Of a stretch of 64,000 bases of DNA, positions 59,219 to 64,000 are shown piece after piece (positions within the stretch are counted from its first letter, which is position 1; each line of letters starts with the position of its first letter). Source of the DNA: Polydactylus sextarius (lineage: Eukaryota; Chordata; Actinopteri; Polynemidae). Both the position numbers and the translations under genes were made by a program. The stretch lies in assembly GCA_016801845.1 (NCBI GenBank), contig CM028919.1, forward strand, positions 913,001 to 977,000, written 5' to 3'. Under the pieces are notes generated by a model. It was not told the origin of the DNA and ran no database searches. It saw only the letters and a list, made by a program, of their open reading frames with translations.

Positions 59219-62200
59219 AAATGCATTCTTTTTCTGTATGCGTATACCATTTGATAGATGTTTCTATAACTAAAAACATATTAAAGGGTTCATAGAATTC
59301 AAAACCACATTTACCTTGTTGTTATTGAATAACAATTGGCATCTCCAATCTCCTCTACATGCAAATTTGTAGACTAGAAACATCTGTGGTAAAACAGGCC
59401 AATCTCAGCAAGGCTGTGATAAGTTGTGATAGGAGCTCTAGCCCACATAGATACACCCTCTTAAACTTACTCACCCTGCCCCCTTTCCAGTGTAAGTGGT
59501 ATGCTACACGACAGTGAATGCTGACTGGAGCTACTGCTAACGACTGTGTTGGATGAGTAGAACTTAGATAAACAATGTCGGAGCACACATATAATGTTCC
59601 AGGATGTACTGGGAATATCAGGACTATGCACTATGTTTGGGAAAAGTGTCATTATCGCTGTGTAAACAAGACAATATTAATAAGCTTGCTGAAAGGAGGG
59701 GAAACCTGTTGTTTTATTCTAGGGCCTTATCACGGGGTTGTATTAGACCCTCTAGCAGTGCTCCTGTGCCATTTCCAGCCCCCTAAAATTACATATAGAG
59801 ACTCAAAGAACAGATTGCAATAGTCAAAAAATTGTGTCAGAATTTCTACCACACAATTACAAAAATGCAGTCTCTGTATTATTGAAAACATGAGTGTTGG
59901 ACAAACTTATAATACAATTAACATTATTAAGTTGAGCTAGTGAACATTTACTTGGGGAAATAGAGCTACAGGGTGAATATTGTCTACAGTTGCTGATGTT
60001 TTCTGTCTTTGGGGAAAAGCTGAGTGAAGCTATAATATTGAAATTTTACCTTCACAGAGTAACTAAAACCTAGAGTTTTTACTAAAGTGCCAGTACACAA
60101 GAAACTCTAAATATTGCGTTGGAACATGACAAATGTATCAACATGGGCAAAATTAGAAGGATACAACATGCCCACTAAGACTAACTAACAGCTATAATCA
60201 GTACAACAATTATTTGAGAGCTATTTAAATAGGTGCTGTGGCCATAGCAACATTTTGAGTTTTGCCTAGAGCTCTGTGACCTTGGCATTAATGGTGCTTC
60301 CAATGCTGGAGAGCTAGGTCCCTGACCACCTCTCAAGAGTTGTACCCATATATGAACAAAGACAGAACAAAACATATCTATGTCACATGACCTTGGAAGA
60401 AGAAATGTATCTACCAAATAAAAAAAAAAAAAAAACATAATTAAATCTAGAGAATACTGAATAATTCATCCAAATGTTTACATTAATTTATTTTCTGTTT
60501 TATGATGTGGATAAATTCAATTATGTTGTGCTTTTCCATGTATATCCTATAGGATTCAATAAATCATTGAGCTTCCCAGTATCCTCCTCTTCACTCCGTC
60601 GTACCACAGAAAACTTTCTCTCCATGTTTTCCATGTGTTTTGAGGTCTCCATGCGTTTTGAAGTGACAAAATACATTAAATCACTGCTTTGCTCAGCAAT
60701 TAACACTATAAACCCTGAATAAATAAGCACTAATAATTGATTGTATAATTATATAATTTGTTACAATTGGCTACAAAATACAGATGTCCTATCTCTTTCA
60801 ACTCGCTGTGCTTAAACAGCATAATGTTCTCATCCATGATTACCTCTCATCCTGTAAGCAGTGTTGTGATGTTATGTTGGTTAAATAAATGTGGTCATAA
60901 TTGTTTTGGAGAATGAATCCAGGCCAGTGTGTGGACTGTAGTTACATTAAATCATGATCCTTGCTGTGTTGTAACTGAGGAAATGCTGACTCGCTCTGCT
61001 GTAAGTAAAGCCCGCTGGTTTCCGAGCAGAGTTGTGCAAAGCGCCCACATAGGTTGTACATGTGTTTCTCAAACTCACCCCATCTAGAACATCTGTCTCC
61101 TGACATCGAGGATTTAGAAACTTGACCACAGGTCATCTTCTTCCCTAGAACAGGCTGTAAAATCATAGCTGTAGAGGGGAAGAGTCTTTAAACCAGGAAA
61201 TAAAGGAATTCCTGTGGGAACGGGCAAGCTACAAAACAACACAAGACATTTTGCCAGCTACAATTTCACAGGAGTATACAGTTTCTATATACACAGCATT
61301 CACACAGTTCTGTTTAACTCTGGGCATTTGATTTATACAACTTGTCAGGCTATCAGAAACTCCAGGAAACTATGTCTGACAGAATCAAAAGAGCCAAGTT
61401 AGGATAAAGAGGCTGTTTGGCTCTTCTTGCACCCACTCAGCCCACTAGAGCCAATATATTGCTGAATGTTGGTGGCAGTGGCATAGCAAAGTGTTTCTTT
61501 GTTCTTTCCTTATTTCGTGTCTTCTTTAGTGACTAAAATCACCCTTCATGCATAAGAGTTTTAGTACATAGAGTATATTTGTTGGGCGGCAAATGTGTGT
61601 GCGGTGTGGCAGGATTTGTGATTTAACCTCAGACATTTATTCATTAACTTAACCAACATCATGATAGAGGTAATCCATGATGGCAAGTGTTAGGCACAGA
61701 GAAACCACATGATAAAAATATCCCAGGGATTTCAAACTCTGTAGTGCAGGGCACTGATGCAGCAGGTGTTTTCAACAACTTAGCTGTACCAAAGTTGCTT
61801 TATAGTACTTGCTTCGCCAGTAACTAGCAGACAGGCAAAGCTAGAGAACAGCTGGTGACTCTGATGTAGCATTTAGCAGCTAAAGAACCAAATATTTCTG
61901 AATATTTCAATCAGAAGTTGGGTGAGACAAATTTGTCAGTATTTAGCAATAACATATAATAAAACCAGGCTATTAGCAAAACAAAACATAGAATAAGTAT
62001 TTTTAGTTTCAACATTGGTGATGTGTGCATGATAAAATGCGCCGGCAGAAAATACAATAAAGAATCAAGCTCAAAAGATGAGTGAAATCCATTTTAATAT
62101 GTTTTTCCAACTCAACACAACAATTTACAACAGACCAGGATCAACCAGTCAGATATTTAGTAATCCTCCTACCGAGCAGTCCTTACAAATACCTTTTGGG

Positions 62201-63306
62201 AAAGGCTCAGTTATTTCCTAAAACAGCAGGCCACTGAAAATCTCATAAAATTAACTCTGATATGAGGTAATCGTGAAATAGTCGGAAGACTATTTTCAGC
62301 TGATGAATCTGCTCTAATGAGTGCTTGGGGTAGTAGAAAGGTGAACATGGGGTCAAGCCTGTTGGAGAAATTACAGGAGCACCATTGAAAAAGATGATGA
62401 GGCAGTCAGGAAGACACGGGAGACTCATATGTATTAAGTTGTATAAAGTCTACTGATATCAGGAGAAATAGCATTAGTGTACAACACAAGAGCGTGCTAT
62501 GCAGAGCCAACATCAATTCTGACGTTTTCCCAGGAAGTGGAGGTTTTTATCTTTTTCTGTTCAAGGTCTAACTGGTGTTTGGCTGTTACATGAAAGTACC
62601 TTCAGTCTTCACTCATTATACATGGGTGCTTTCAGATCAGATTAGTTTTATGATTTTAATAAAGAGAGCACAGGTGGCATAAGAAAAGATCAATGGAATA
62701 CAATAATATTAATTTTAACATACGACACATGACCCTAGCCTCCCTTGAAGGTGTGTAACTCTAACTTCCCTTTTACCCTTAGGATTAGCCATAGGGAGGT
62801 TATGCATGTTGTGCCAGGTATTTAATATAAAGCTCTAGATTTTTCCCTCACAAAGTCCAAATAAACTCAAGGAAGGAAGTGTTGTTTTTTTATGTATTTT
62901 TTGTGTTAAAAGTTACAGTTATTAACATATAACACATATAATTAAGAAATTAATATAATTTACAGTAACCAATGTGGTATGGCTGGCACCTCTCATGACA
63001 CTCACTAGTGTCACCACATATGTCCCTATTGAACATTTAATGTTTGATCAAATTAAATTGATTAAATCATGGATTTGATCATGATTTAGGTAAAATCAGA
63101 CCCTAAACAGCTTCAATGTATAAAAATACGTGGCACCTACATAAATTGTAATATACAGCCTACCAGCATTTTTTTGTTGTTTCAGTTCAGTTTTTTTTGA
63201 ATTACTAAAATGTAGAGTCAACAATAGAGGTACACAAACATGCAACTGAGCATAAATCAAATGGCTGCATCAGTGTGTTATTTTATTAGTTTGTAACATA
63301 AGTCTT
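59219..63306. other. Unassigned noncoding DNA
   Basis: No gene recognised. A short frame at 59575-59823 begins MSEHTYNVPGCTGN and faintly recalls a THAP-type zinc finger start, but key cysteines are missing. Poly-A at 60421-60435. Two open frames at 60942-61166 (minus strand) have no known domain. Confidence 0.45.
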
Positions 63307-63530
63307 CTACCAGAGGCCTGGGAGTTTGAGGGTTCTGCACAGTATCTTAGCTGTTCGTAGGACTGCACTCCTCTGGAAAAGAGACCTCAGATATTGTACC
63401 TGGAATCTTCTGGAGCCTCTCTCCCACTCTGGGGTACAACTCCCAGTGTTCTGATAACCTGCAGGCACCACTGTTGACTTTACTACCCACAACTTTTTGA
63501 GCTTCTCCTTTTATTATACTGTATTGCATT
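63307..63530 (-). mobile_element. LINE C-terminal fragment, probably R4/Dong-like
   Basis: The minus strand encodes VVKSTVVPAG, then CTPEWERGSRRFQVQYLRSL and RSAVLRTAKILCRTLKLPGL followed by W and a stop at 63307. The last block fits the C-terminus of a fish LINE of the restriction-like-endonuclease type (KSAVLGTARILRRTLKLPGLW). This is after the nuclease domain, so only the very end is kept. It is probably the same family as 18430-19005. Confidence 0.65.
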
Positions 63531-63756
63531 TATTCATATAGTGCATCTTGTGTTTTAATAAATAAACAGGTGTAACTGCAATGATACTGTTGCTGATACT
63601 GATACTTTATTCATTATCCTGTTAACATTTAACACCAGGAGTGGGAGGAAAGAATATCTTAGTTGATTTTAGGCTTTTGAGAATTGACATTCAGCAGAAA
63701 CTATAGAAAAACACTGGTCCCATCTGTTGTGTCCTATTAACAAGAGTAAAAAGCTA

Positions 63757-63778
63757 GTGTGTGTGTGTGTGTGTGTGT
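63757..63778 (+). repeat. (GT)11 microsatellite
   Basis: Pure GT tract of 22 bases. Confidence 0.95.
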
Positions 63779-63985
63779 TTGTGTAAACTACATCACACAA
63801 TTTTATCTCCCAAATCCCACAATCAATAATCCACTCATAATCTACTTTCCAAATGGCCTTTTGTGAATAAAAAGTAAGGAAAGAAAAGAAAAAAAGAAAA
63901 TGTGGATTGCACTTTAGTAAAATACCGGATATAGAATTCCTTGGATAGGAACATCTCATTGATTAGATTTTCTTGTTTATCATAG

Positions 63986-64000
63986 TCTCTCTCTCTCTCT
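63986..64000 (+). repeat. (TC)n microsatellite, runs off the window
   Basis: TC tract reaching the right edge, so the true length is unknown. Confidence 0.9.

Noticed and set aside
59575..59823. Possible THAP zinc-finger start (MSEHTYNVPGCTGN)
   Set aside because: The first cysteine and the downstream C..H pair of the THAP motif are missing, and the similarity is limited to VPGC.
60942..61166. 74-codon frame with several cysteines, on the minus strand, as a possible exon
   Set aside because: No acceptor or donor pair supports it, and no family match is recalled.

Overview
The window looks like vertebrate, most probably teleost (percomorph-type), intergenic or intronic DNA. It is AT-rich, long open frames are absent, simple repeats are common, and many decayed transposable elements match families typical of ray-finned fish. 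These include several Tc1-like lineages, R4/Dong-like, L1/Tx1-like and L2/CR1-like LINEs, tRNA-derived SINEs, gypsy-type LTRs, a PIF/Harbinger remnant, and piggyBac- and Tigger-type MITEs. Family names come from recalled motifs, not from a database search. I found no intact host gene, tRNA, rRNA, CRISPR array or operon.

Layout. 1-9.5 kb: mostly unassigned DNA, with a small inverted-repeat element near 7.0 kb and a SINE-like repeat near 8.6 kb. 9.5-13.5 kb: MITE-like pieces, the right end of a Tc1-like element, a long (TA)n tract, and a broken intronless reading frame of about 440 codons that I cannot name, which contains a perfect 47-bp palindrome. 15-17.2 kb: Harbinger-like remnant and a solo LTR. 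18.1-24.3 kb: the densest cluster, with a Tc1 3' fragment, an R4/Dong-like LINE piece, a nearly full-length dead Tc1 transposon with clear terminal repeats, a LINE 3' end, a SINE, an L1-like LINE end and an endonuclease fragment. 28.1-32.4 kb: a LINE reverse-transcriptase piece, a Tigger-like end and a LINE tail. 32.4-41.7 kb: nearly free of recognisable elements. 41.7-42.5 kb: a fish repeat and a SINE. 44.2-47.5 kb: a long (TG)n tract, a possible conserved noncoding block, and a large inverted repeat of about 200-bp arms around a (GATA)n tract. 47.3-55.4 kb: four more copies of the tRNA-type SINE, a complete 125-bp Tigger-like MITE and a cluster of hairpins. 56.3-58.0 kb: LINE fragment, LTR, then a complete TTAA-flanked piggyBac-like MITE. 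58-64 kb: mostly unassigned, with a 63-bp hairpin and an R4/Dong-like LINE C-terminus.

Nothing in the window works together as a pathway. Its content is the history of transposon insertion, plus several strong foldback structures and a few stretches that could be regulatory DNA. The most unusual items are the GATA-centred inverted repeat (46481-47190), the unidentified broken reading frame with its palindrome (11802-13140), and the near-perfect hairpins at 51.1-52.0 kb and 59.2 kb.
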